Assembly: GCA_964446285.1 (NCBI GenBank)
Contig: CAYUNT010000257.1
Coordinates: 1-5,542, forward strand
Reading direction: 5' to 3'
From: CAYUNT01 sp964446285
Lineage (GTDB): Bacteria; Sumerlaeota; Sumerlaeia; SLMS01; CAYUNT01
DNA length: 5,542 nucleotides
Shown: one piece after another, positions 1-5,489 of the stretch
Layout: each line of letters begins with the position of its first letter
How positions within the stretch are numbered: position 1 is the first letter of the stretch
Notes under the pieces: generated by a model
What the model was told of the DNA's origin: nothing
Seen by the model: the letters and a program-made list of their open reading frames with translations, nothing else
Databases searched by the model: none
Made by a program: the position numbers and the translations under genes

Positions 1-30
1 TTCCCACAACATCAAACCCACCTACAACCG

Positions 31-53
31 CTGCAAAAAAATGAGATGCGCCC
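31..53 (+). repeat. Short inverted repeat, left copy (pairs with 5490-5512)
   Basis: These 23 bases start CTGCAAAAAA and end GAGATGCGCCC. They match the minus strand of 5490-5512 at 22 of 23 positions; the single difference is A here against C there at position 11. The match does not continue clearly on either side beyond the neighbouring C/G run. Directly after it lies the perfect palindrome CCCCCGGGGG at 52-61. A 22/23 match within 5.5 kb is far beyond chance, so this is a dispersed motif, the end of a larger inverted repeat, or a shared regulatory or structured-RNA element. Which of these it is cannot be decided from the window. Confidence 0.7.
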
Positions 54-137
54 CCCGGGGGTTCAGGAAATCACTGTGTTGCTTCAGAAGGCGCGAAGCG
101 AAGAGCAAAAGCGGGGCTGCAGGAGAAGAAAATGGAT

Positions 138-204
138 CACGAAAAGGCGCAATGGCGCGAAAGACAGGTAAAAGGAAATCACCGCGGACGCACGGAGGGC
201 GCGG
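138..204 (+). repeat. GC-rich degenerate short-period repeat tract
   Basis: Two neighbouring low-complexity blocks are visible. Bases 138-163 are built of CACGAAAAGG and GGCGCGAAAG-like units. Bases 181-204 are built of ACCGCGGACG, CACGGAGGG and CGCGGA-like units of roughly 8 to 10 bases. The same style of sequence (ACCGCAGAG, GCGCAGAG) returns at 2210-2280 between two of the genes, and a CACGAAAAGG unit is also present, inverted, in the palindromic module at 674-799. I have the impression that such tracts are common in intergenic DNA of PVC-type and similar environmental genomes. Function unknown. Confidence 0.5.
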
Positions 205-410
205 AAATAGGGGTTAAAGGCAAAAAGATGGGAGCCGGTGCGCAGCCCGGCGATCCCAGGGGAGAGGTTTGGCGGAATTATGATAAAAGTCGTCGCTTGG
301 GGTAATGGCGCAGTTCGATATATCTTGGACGGTATTGGGACGGCCATTAAGGCAGGCGGGCAGGATGAGGGTTTTAGTGGAAATTGGGGAAAGGTGGGAG
401 AAAAAGGCAG

Positions 411-438
411 TTGTGAGTTGAGAGTTGCTGGTTGAAAG
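411..438 (+). repeat. Four-copy 7-bp tandem repeat (TTGNNRG)
   Basis: TTG recurs at 411, 418, 425 and 432, exactly seven bases apart. The units are TTGTGAG, TTGAGAG, TTGCTGG and TTGAAAG. The surrounding 90 bases are strongly purine-rich on the plus strand. The tract lies outside any credible gene. It may be a slippage-prone microrepeat or a fragment of a longer degenerate intergenic repeat. Confidence 0.6.
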
Positions 439-501
439 AAAGAAAAGTGGTCAGAAGGCTGTGTGCAATGGCAGGCAGCAGGGAGCGGTGATAAAGTCGC
501 G

Positions 502-657
502 GGTTATACCATTTTCCCATGATTCTTTTCTCTATCAGGCACTCCCTCATGGTCGGGCTGCTGCAAACAACTGCGTTCTGGCATCGCGTTCTTGCAGTAA
601 CACGACCGTAAGGGAAGGAGACTTTCGCCGCAGCGTCAGAGGAATATGGTATTATCC
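502..657. repeat. Palindromic MITE/REP-like module 1
   Basis: This is a 156-base imperfect inverted repeat with two nested pairs of arms. The outer arms are 504-517 (TTATACCATTTTCC) and 641-654, whose reverse complement is TAATACCATATTCC, a 12/14 match. The inner arms are 543-566 and 592-615, identical as reverse complements at 19 of 24 positions with two further G-T wobbles; they start TCCCTCATGGTCG and end CTGCAA. The distance from outer to inner arm is exactly 39 bases on both sides, and the 25-base centre itself can fold (AAC.GCG against CGCGTT). The 25-base stretches between the arms do not pair. Strict symmetry with no coding content fits a small non-autonomous mobile element or a long structured RNA/DNA hairpin. 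No flanking target-site duplication is obvious. Confidence 0.65.
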
Positions 658-673
658 TAGAAAAAGCATTTCC

Positions 674-799
674 AACCGCGAAAAACGCGAAAATAACGTA
701 AAGGGGAATGATTTTCGTCAGAATTCGATTCACCCGCTGGGTGAATCAATTCTGAAGAAAAATCCTTCTATTTCGTTCCTTTTCGTGCCTTTCGCAGTC
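674..799. repeat. Palindromic module 2 with long central hairpin
   Basis: The centre is a strong hairpin. Bases 718-735 pair with 739-755 through TCAGAATT and GATTCACCC against GGGTGAATC and AATTCTGA, with a single bulged C at 726 and a 3-base GCT loop at 736-738. Pairing resumes outside through TTTTC (712-716) against GAAAA (757-761). A further pair of arms, 674-698 (CGCGAAAAACGCGAAAATA-like) and 774-799, match as imperfect reverse complements, placing the whole module symmetrically about the loop. There is no uridine tract next to the stem on either strand, so it is not a canonical intrinsic terminator. It could be a REP/BIME-like extragenic palindrome or a non-autonomous element. Confidence 0.65.
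718..755. other. Strong stem-loop: 17-bp stem, 1 bulge, 3-nt loop
   Basis: This is the most stable local hairpin seen in the window and forms the core of module 2. The left arm is 718-735 and the right arm is 739-755. All positions pair except a bulged C at 726. It lies about 315 bases beyond the YchF-type stop codon and is not followed by a T-run on either strand, so it is recorded as a structure rather than a terminator. Confidence 0.75.
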
Positions 800-829
800 T
801 CATCTGCCATTTTTAGGATTATGGGCCGT

Positions 830-881
830 TGTCCTGTCCGGTAATACCATTTTCCTTTGATCCTGTTCCCAATGTCCTGTC
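830..881 (+). repeat. Direct repeat TGTCCTGTC, 43 bases apart
   Basis: The nonamer TGTCCTGTC occurs at 830-838 and again at 873-881. Each copy is preceded about 20 bases earlier by CCATTTT (807-813 and 848-853 with a C following), suggesting two degenerate tandem units of roughly 40 bases. The second unit forms the left end of palindromic module 3. This looks like a decayed tandem intergenic repeat. Confidence 0.45.
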
Positions 882-1036
882 ACGGCTTTCGCGAAAAGAG
901 CTAAAACCGCGCCAGGCGATTTTGTTTTTGGTATCTCGGTTTCCCAGGGCGGCGCTTCGTTTGATCTGGGCTGTATTCTTTTGCTCCTTCAGAGCAAATT
1001 AAGGGAACAGAATTTCGGGAAAATGATATAATAGCC
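840..1036. repeat. Inverted-end module 3 (same termini as module 1)
   Basis: The left end at 842-870 and the reverse complement of 1003-1031 share ATTTTCC, a 7-base spacer and CTGTTCCC in identical spacing, matching at about 22 of 29 positions. The right end also matches the left end of module 1 at 14 of 15 bases (TTATAYCATTTTCCC). The inside contains a perfect palindrome TTTCGCGAAA (887-896) and a 7-bp hairpin TTTGCTC/GAGCAAA (980-998), but no coding potential. The module ends about 35 bases beyond the YchF-type stop codon. It is interpreted as a second member of the family seen at 502-657, with a different interior. Confidence 0.55.
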
Positions 1037-1069
1037 ATTGGCGGCACGCGCAAGATCGCCTGCGCATTC

Positions 1070-2158
1070 TCATACGCTGAACAGGAATTCGACCACATCG
1101 CCGTCCTGGACGATGTAGGTTTTGCCTTCGGTGCGAAGAAGGGCTTTGTCGCGGCATGCCTTGAAGCTGCCCTCGCGCAACAGGGCGTCGCATGGCGTGA
1201 CTTCGGCGCGAATGAAGCCTCGTTCGAAATCGCTGTGGATAACGCCCGCCGCCTGCGGCGCGGCCAGACCGGAGGATAGCGTCCAGGCGTGGACTTCTTT
1301 CGGTCCGCACGTGAAAAACGAGATGTAACCTAGCAAATCGTAGCACAGGCGGATGATGCGTCCCGAGGCGGATTCGCGAATTCCATAATCGGCCAGGAAT
1401 ACCTCGCGGTCGGCGGGGGAAAGCTGCGCAATTTCCTGTTCGATCTGCCCAGCGAGCGCGGCGCAGGCGGTTCGTGGCATCGCGGCGCGTTCGCCGAGCG
1501 GAGCCAGCGCCTCGGGCGAGGCCGCCGCCGCCGGGTCCTCGCAATTCAGCAGGTATAATATGGGTTTTTGTGTAAGAAACGCGAATCCGCGCAGCGACGC
1601 TTTTTCCTCGGGCGTGAATTCGAGCGTTCGCAGCGGCGTGCCTTGCTCGAGCGGGCCGCGCACACGTTCGAGCGCCTGCTGTTCGAGCACCAGGCGGTCG
1701 CGCTCGCGCCCCGACATCTTTTTCAGTGACAATTCCAGGCGCGGCAGGCGGTTTTCCACCTTCGCAAGGTCGCTGATCGTCAGATCGAGATCGAGCGCCG
1801 CCGCCTCGCCCGCCGGATCGACCGGCAAGCCCGACGCGCCCGAAAAATTCCGGATCACCGCCAGCAACATGTCTGTGGTGGCAAGTTGATTGAGGGCGGC
1901 TTCGCTCAAGCCCTCCTGCTTGCCGCCCGCCTCGACCGCCTGGCCGGGGATGTCCACGTAGCGCACCGTGGCGTGGACGATTTTCTTGGGATTGAACAGG
2001 GCGCAGAGGCGTTCGATGCGCTCATCGGGAACATTAACGATGGCAACATTGGGTTCGGCGCGTCCGCCGCCCGAGTGGGTTGGGGCCGTGCTGCCGGTCA
2101 GGGCATTGAAGAGTGTTGTTTTGCCGCAACCGGGACGTCCTATGATTCCAATTTCCAT
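1070..2158 (-). CDS. YchF-like P-loop nucleotidase with TGS-like domain (divergent OLA1/YchF family)
   Basis: The product is about 362 residues, essentially the length of E. coli YchF (363). YchF/OLA1 proteins are cytosolic Obg-family nucleotidases that bind ribosomes and usually hydrolyse ATP. Visible in order: P-loop GRPGCGKTT (7-15), EPNVAIVNVPD (35-45), DIPG for G3 (69-72), a predicted helical/coiled-coil insert with LALE/LEQQALERV character (about 128-175), NCED in the G4 position (205-208), and a C-terminal DUF933/TGS-like domain (about 278-362) with family-typical FFTCGPKEVHAWT, APQAAGVIHSDFERGFIRAE and DGDVVEFLFSV. It departs from classical YchF in lacking the FPFCT stretch before EPN, in P-loop sequence and in having NxxD rather than NxxE at G4, so it may be a paralogous subfamily. 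The ATG at 2158 was chosen because MEIGIIG begins exactly as the family does; a TTG 15 bases upstream is the alternative. No clear Shine-Dalgarno is seen. Stop TGA at 1070-1072. Confidence 0.92.
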   Translation of the reverse strand: MEIGIIGRPGCGKTTLFNALTGSTAPTHSGGGRAEPNVAIVNVPDERIERLCALFNPKKIVHATVRYVDIPGQAVEAGGKQEGLSEAALNQLATTDMLLAVIRNFSGASGLPVDPAGEAAALDLDLTISDLAKVENRLPRLELSLKKMSGRERDRLVLEQQALERVRGPLEQGTPLRTLEFTPEEKASLRGFAFLTQKPILYLLNCEDPAAAASPEALAPLGERAAMPRTACAALAGQIEQEIAQLSPADREVFLADYGIRESASGRIIRLCYDLLGYISFFTCGPKEVHAWTLSSGLAAPQAAGVIHSDFERGFIRAEVTPCDALLREGSFKACRDKALLRTEGKTYIVQDGDVVEFLFSV

Positions 2159-2209
2159 AAAACACAAATCCAAACGAAGAGAAAATAGGATTTAATCCAG
2201 GGGAGTTGC

Positions 2210-2280
2210 ACCGCAGAGGCGCAGAGGCCGCCGAGAAGAAAAGCAGAGAAACAAAGAAGCGAAGGAGCAGAAAGGAAGCG
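2210..2280 (+). repeat. GCAGAGG-type purine-rich degenerate repeat
   Basis: Bases 2210-2235 are short units ACCGCAGAG, GCGCAGAG and GCCGCCGAG, followed by an almost pure purine run with AGCAGAG, AGAAGCGAAG and AGCAGAAAG-like units to 2280. The style matches the tract at 138-204 on the other side of the YchF-type gene. It starts about 50 bases upstream of that gene's start codon, so on the transcribed minus strand it would be a pyrimidine-rich leader or promoter-proximal sequence. Function unknown. Confidence 0.55.
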
Positions 2281-2382
2281 AATCGGCGGGGCAACTATTC
2301 TCCGGCGAAGGCAATAAAGGCCACGCACCGGGAACGCCTTCGTATGCCTCGCGAATCGCGGAGCGGGCAAGGCGATTTCTCC

Positions 2383-2397
2383 GATCTTCAAAAGATC
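2383..2397. other. Small hairpin GATCTT-CAA-AAGATC
   Basis: A perfect 6-bp stem with a 3-base loop lies about 75-90 bases downstream of the rhomboid stop codon. Two more G-C pairs can form after a bulged A (CC against GG). There is no T-run behind it on the minus strand, so evidence for termination is weak. Confidence 0.4.
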
Positions 2398-2469
2398 AGG
2401 CGGCATAATTCCATTTGCCTTATCCGGCCCTCAAACGCTTTCAGGCAGTCTCATGGCGATCCGGAGTGA

Positions 2470-3294
2470 TCAGCGATTGCAGACGCGATACAAAATCCAG
2501 CCGATGAATCCGGCCAGCGCGCCGCCCAGATGTCCGGCGTAGGCAACCGGGGCGCCGGGCGCAGAAGCCTGAACAATCGCCCCAAGAATCTGAATGGCCA
2601 GCCATAACAACAAAAACACCCACACAGGATAGACGAGCCATCCGGCGCGGAGCCTTCTAAAAACAAACCATCCGAGCCGTTCCCTCGGAAATTGAAGAGT
2701 GTAAAAAACCAGAATTCCGGAAACGACTCCGCTCGCTCCGATTGCCGGCGTTGTCCGATCCACGGCGAGCGCGGCCTGCAAGAGGCAGCAGGCCACGGAC
2801 GCAAATATCAGAAGAACGGCATATTTTCCGCGTCCGATTTCATCTTCCACATTCCCGCCAAACGCCGCCAGAAAATAGAGGTTGGACAAGAGATGAAGCC
2901 AGCCGACATGCAAAAAAACCGGTGTGAGAAGGGTCAGGCCGTTGTGCCGCCAGGGTTCCGCGGGCATCAATCCCCAGTTGGCGGCATTCGAGGCCACGTT
3001 GGAAAATCCAACGACGGAAACCAGCGCAATGGCGGCTGCCAAGCCCCACGTTACCCAAGGCGTGTCCTGGCATTCGCTTGCATCGACTTTCACTGGCATC
3101 CCAAGACAGATGGGAATGATCTTCCACCATTCTTCGGGCATGTCGGTATTCGAGGCGGCTTTGTCGTGCGCCCGCTCGGCGACCATCTCCATTTCCGCCA
3201 GCGCCAGCTGACGGCGAGGATCGTCGCTCGATTCGTGAAAACCCCAGCGGCCGGAGCTGGGGGTAGGGCTGGAGTTGAGGTTGGGGCCTGTCAT
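2470..3294 (-). CDS. Rhomboid family intramembrane serine protease
   Basis: The 274-residue product is an integral inner-membrane protease of the rhomboid (S54) family, which cleaves transmembrane substrates inside the bilayer. The catalytic dyad is visible: Ser188 in GASG (186-189) and His255 in AGHLGG (253-258). Supporting rhomboid residues are the WR pair of the L1 loop (W115, R116) and the H-x4-H-x3-N arrangement His129, His134, Asn138 in FLHVGWLHLLSN, equivalent to GlpG His145, His150 and Asn154. Six hydrophobic segments are seen at about 82-99, 118-145, 157-178, 184-201, 218-242 and 250-271, the bacterial six-helix form. An N-terminal hydrophilic extension of about 80 residues, with a Pro/Ser-rich start and an acidic helix around 28-48, precedes the first helix and is presumably cytosolic. 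The ATG at 3294 has an in-frame TAA 27 bases upstream but no good Shine-Dalgarno, so Met35 or Met37 remain possible starts. Substrate unknown. Stop TGA at 2470-2472. Confidence 0.94.
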   Translation of the reverse strand: MTGPNLNSSPTPSSGRWGFHESSDDPRRQLALAEMEMVAERAHDKAASNTDMPEEWWKIIPICLGMPVKVDASECQDTPWVTWGLAAAIALVSVVGFSNVASNAANWGLMPAEPWRHNGLTLLTPVFLHVGWLHLLSNLYFLAAFGGNVEDEIGRGKYAVLLIFASVACCLLQAALAVDRTTPAIGASGVVSGILVFYTLQFPRERLGWFVFRRLRAGWLVYPVWVFLLLWLAIQILGAIVQASAPGAPVAYAGHLGGALAGFIGWILYRVCNR

Positions 3295-3547
3295 GGGAGT
3301 TGGACTGCGTCTTGAGATTACGCTGCGCGATTTGCCTGGGCATTACGCCTGGCTGAAAAGCATCCCCGCTGCCTGCAGCGTGGCATGTCGCTTATTGAAG
3401 CCTTTTCACGCGTGTCATGCAGGCGTGTCTTTATCAGGCAATGCGTCTGCTCATTCAACGCAAAACCGCCGGATGATACTGCGAATACCTTCATGTCTCC
3501 ACATATTAACATGAAGACCTGGCCATGCCCAAACAGCCCCCAATACC
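3295..3547. other. Intergenic spacer between glycosidase and rhomboid genes
   Basis: This 253-base gap contains the glycosidase 3' end and the presumed rhomboid promoter. It holds a perfect 8-bp inverted repeat (3489-3516) and a small CGCTG-CCTG-CAGCG hairpin (3367-3380). A minus-strand frame beginning with the ATG at 3494 (58 codons, GGAG two bases before the start) is possible but shows no domain and atypical codon use, so it is not called as a gene. No convincing terminator or promoter is seen. Confidence 0.5.
3489..3516. other. Inverted repeat CTTCATGT-N12-ACATGAAG
   Basis: These are perfect 8-bp arms (3489-3496 and 3509-3516) separated by 12 bases, starting about 32 bases beyond the glycosidase stop codon. 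The arms could be an operator-like dyad or a weak stem in the 3' untranslated region. There is no adjacent T-run on the minus strand, so it is not a typical intrinsic terminator. Confidence 0.4.
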
Positions 3548-5290
3548 CTAATACAAATGCCAGCAATTGATCCAGGTTCCGGCCACCGGCTCGAGTTTCA
3601 CCGCTGCGGCATACATGCTGCCGCTGAGGTCCACGGCTTCGTTTGTCATTTCCACATATCCGCCCGAACCGGCGGCAAAACGGAAGGTCCCCAGCGACAC
3701 CCATGCATTCGCTGTCGCACTCTGGTCGATCTGGGTGACGAATTCGCCATCGGCGTGAACCACGCGATATGTGATGCCCGCACGCCGGTTGCTGCCTGCG
3801 CCCCAAGTCACATAGACATCGAATTCCTTTTCCGCGGCCAGCACGGGCGTGAACTTGGCCTGTTTCGCCCCCGCTACCGAGCGATACGTTGATCCATAGC
3901 GCATCCCGATGCCAGACGTCACGCCCGCCGCCGTGCAATTGGCTCCGCTGTCGGACCAGCCTCCCGCCTCCGAATACCATGTGAAGTTTTGCCCGCCCGA
4001 GCGCGATTCGATGATGATGGTCATGTTCCCGGCGCTTTCTTCGGGCAGAACGTTCAGGATCAAGCGGTTCTGATCCAGGCCGAACCATTCGACGCCTTCC
4101 TGGACCAATCCAAAGGATTCGTAATAGGTCTGGGCGCTCGCGACGGCTGGCGCGGTAAGCGTGAAAGTGAAACTGGCCGTCGCGCCCGGGGCCACGCTCG
4201 ACGGAGCCGCGCAGGGCCGGCTGGCGCCGATCCACGAAGCGGAGGCAAACGCGCTGGAGCGATCGCGAGGCTCGGAGGTTCCCAGCCGCGTCAGACTCGC
4301 GTCCCACGCCGTCGTGCCCGTGTTGCGGAACTGGAGCGTCACGCTCTGTTGCGTTCCCTCGATCATGGTTCCATTATAGGCGGCGCTTACGAATTCCGCG
4401 TTGTAAGGCTTGGTCACCGCCGGAGCCACAATGCACAGCGCCGTGGCCACTGAGCGCGGAGAACCGTCCGATGGATGATTGGCGACGCCGTAGTAACGCC
4501 CCCACATGGTCGAGGAGCCGCCGCCATCGAGTTCCGTGGCGTTTTGCGCCCCCAGCGCGATCATCAATTCCGCCACATGCGCATACGAAACCCCGGCGGC
4601 CAGCGGCGCGCGCCGTCCGTCCACAACAACCAGGAGAACATGATTATCCGCCGTTACGCCGATGGCGGTGCGAGGCGCGCGCGTCGTGTAATAGTAATCG
4701 TAATCCGGCGCGCCCGAGGGGGTCCATTGATACGCCTGTCCGTTGACCACCGACGGAACCTCGGAGGCCATGACGTTGGGGTCCGTCAGCGACGCCCATC
4801 CGCCGCCTGGCGTTGTCTGGCACGAGACCTGTCCGCTCGAGTTGATGACGATTCCGCCGCGTTCCTGCGCCACGGGATTCGTCGTGGCCAGGTTGACGCC
4901 CCCGATGCGCAGGAACTGGTCAGGAACGCCCGTGGTGGGATTGAACCATGCGCCATTGATGGCGGCCGCCGCATTTGTGACATCAGATACCCAGGTGCTG
5001 ACCGTTCTTCGCGTGCCATCGCCGATGCCCACGAATTTCAGCGACACACCCGGCGTATTCATGTTGGCATCGGCCACATATACATCCTGCTGCCCGCCAA
5101 ACAGGCTGGGGAAATGGCAGGTTTTCAGGACGACGCCCTCCCCCACCTGATATGTGCTCCATTGGGCGCTTTGAATGATTTCCTGATTGGTCTGCGCGGG
5201 AGCGAGAGCCGCCCACAGAGCGATTGCCAGAACGCAGGCAATGCCCGCCACGTTGCGCAAGCCGTGTTGAGAAAATCGCGCACTTGTCAT
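3548..5290 (-). CDS. Secreted phosphodiester glycosidase (NAGPA domain) with Nbr1-Ig-like and golvesin-like domains
   Basis: The 580-residue product is predicted to be exported by Sec: a basic N-terminus (TSARFSQHGLRN), a hydrophobic core (VAGIACVLAIALWAALA) and likely cleavage after APA near residue 32, with no lipobox. The catalytic part (about 40-290) is a phosphodiester glycosidase domain related to the human uncovering enzyme NAGPA, seen in NGAWFNPTTGVP (112-123), RTAIGV (207-212), VVVDGRR (221-227), LDGGGSSTMW (254-263) and HPSDGSPRSVATAL (272-285). Next is an Nbr1 four-tryptophan/Ig-like domain (about 296-405) with RNTGTTAW and VQEGVEWFG. The C-terminal part (about 424-568) resembles the golvesin/xanthan-lyase C-terminal domain (DVYVTWGAGSN, WVSLGTFRFAAGSGGYVEMTN), probably for carbohydrate or surface binding. 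Members hydrolyse sugar-phosphodiester bonds; the substrate here is unknown. The start at 5290 has AAGGAA 9 bases upstream; an ATG at 5296 would sit only 3 bases from it. Stop TAG at 3548-3550. Probably monocistronic. Confidence 0.95.
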   Translation of the reverse strand: MTSARFSQHGLRNVAGIACVLAIALWAALAPAQTNQEIIQSAQWSTYQVGEGVVLKTCHFPSLFGGQQDVYVADANMNTPGVSLKFVGIGDGTRRTVSTWVSDVTNAAAAINGAWFNPTTGVPDQFLRIGGVNLATTNPVAQERGGIVINSSGQVSCQTTPGGGWASLTDPNVMASEVPSVVNGQAYQWTPSGAPDYDYYYTTRAPRTAIGVTADNHVLLVVVDGRRAPLAAGVSYAHVAELMIALGAQNATELDGGGSSTMWGRYYGVANHPSDGSPRSVATALCIVAPAVTKPYNAEFVSAAYNGTMIEGTQQSVTLQFRNTGTTAWDASLTRLGTSEPRDRSSAFASASWIGASRPCAAPSSVAPGATASFTFTLTAPAVASAQTYYESFGLVQEGVEWFGLDQNRLILNVLPEESAGNMTIIIESRSGGQNFTWYSEAGGWSDSGANCTAAGVTSGIGMRYGSTYRSVAGAKQAKFTPVLAAEKEFDVYVTWGAGSNRRAGITYRVVHADGEFVTQIDQSATANAWVSLGTFRFAAGSGGYVEMTNEAVDLSGSMYAAAVKLEPVAGTWINCWHLY

Positions 5291-5298
5291 GCTCATAC

Positions 5299-5305
5299 TT
5301 CCTTT
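5299..5305 (-). promoter_or_regulatory. Ribosome binding site deciding the glycosidase start
   Basis: The minus strand reads AAAGGAA here. The GGA core is 9 bases from the ATG at 5290 and only 3 bases from the ATG at 5296. Normal spacing favours 5290. The two starts differ by two residues (MS) and do not affect the signal peptide call. Confidence 0.6.
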
Positions 5306-5489
5306 GCAGCACTGAATACTTCCCCATAGGGGACCGAACTGCATAGACTGCGGATTGGCCAAAAGGTTTGGGAGGAAATGCGAATATCTGCATAAACCAC
5401 AAGATGCGTCTGGCTGGCCTTTGCATAAATGCGCTCGAAATCTGACATGCCATTTTGCCCCAGTCCCACCAAAAAGATAATTCCATCCC

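Larger units (their letters stand above)
1..1069. other. Gene-free repeat-rich intergenic region
   Basis: No open reading frame in this stretch looks like a real gene. The longest ones, about 119 and 139 codons, run straight through palindromic repeats, lack a recognisable domain and have low-complexity translations. What it does hold, in order, is a short repeat shared with the right end of the window (31-53), a GC-rich then purine-rich degenerate repeat tract (about 138-204), a strongly purine-rich stretch on the plus strand (about 360-460) with a 7-bp tandem repeat, and three palindromic modules between 502 and 1036. The last module ends about 35 bases beyond the stop codon of the YchF-type gene, so that gene's 3' untranslated region probably runs into repeat DNA. 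The absence of genes over more than 1 kb is consistent with a low-density genome or with a repeat insertion hotspot. Confidence 0.7.
2159..2469. other. Intergenic spacer between rhomboid and YchF-type genes
   Basis: This 311-base gap must hold the promoter of the YchF-type gene and the 3' end of the rhomboid transcript. The half next to the YchF gene is a GCAGAGG-type purine-rich repeat (2210-2280). The rest holds short inverted repeats: CGCGA-A-TCGCG (2350-2360) and GATCTT-CAA-AAGATC (2383-2397). A minus-strand reading frame through it (about 88 codons) overlaps the YchF start and has no recognisable domain, so I do not call it. No sigma70-like promoter or terminator is convincing. Confidence 0.55.

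Noticed and set aside
374..733. 119-codon minus-strand reading frame
   Set aside because: It overlaps the same palindromic repeats in antisense, ends in a low-complexity region and has no domain character.
425..844. 139-codon plus-strand reading frame
   Set aside because: It crosses palindromic modules 1 and 2 and enters module 3, has no recognisable domain or ribosome binding site, and its translation follows the repeats.
980..998. TTTGCTC-CTTCA-GAGCAAA hairpin as terminator of the YchF-type gene
   Set aside because: The stem is perfect and in a plausible place, but on the minus strand it is followed by AGAATACAG rather than a T-run.
502..1036. CRISPR-like array
   Set aside because: The motif copies alternate in orientation and have unequal spacing (about 140-190 bases), unlike the direct, evenly spaced repeats of a CRISPR array.
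999..1544. 181-codon minus-strand frame within the YchF-type gene
   Set aside because: It is an out-of-frame overlap on the same strand with an arginine-rich translation; the overlapping frame carries the conserved YchF C-terminus.
2140..2406. 88-codon minus-strand frame upstream of the YchF-type gene
   Set aside because: It runs through the GCAGAGG-type repeat, overlaps the well-supported YchF start in another frame and shows no domain.
3318..3494. 58-codon minus-strand frame starting at the ATG at 3494 with GGAG just upstream
   Set aside because: The spacing to GGAG is only two bases, codon use differs from the neighbouring genes and no family is recognised. The larger frame containing it is a shadow of the glycosidase gene.
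4475..5329. 284-codon plus-strand frame opposite the glycosidase
   Set aside because: It is antisense to a gene with several recognised catalytic motifs; its arginine-rich translation is typical of a shadow frame in GC-rich DNA.
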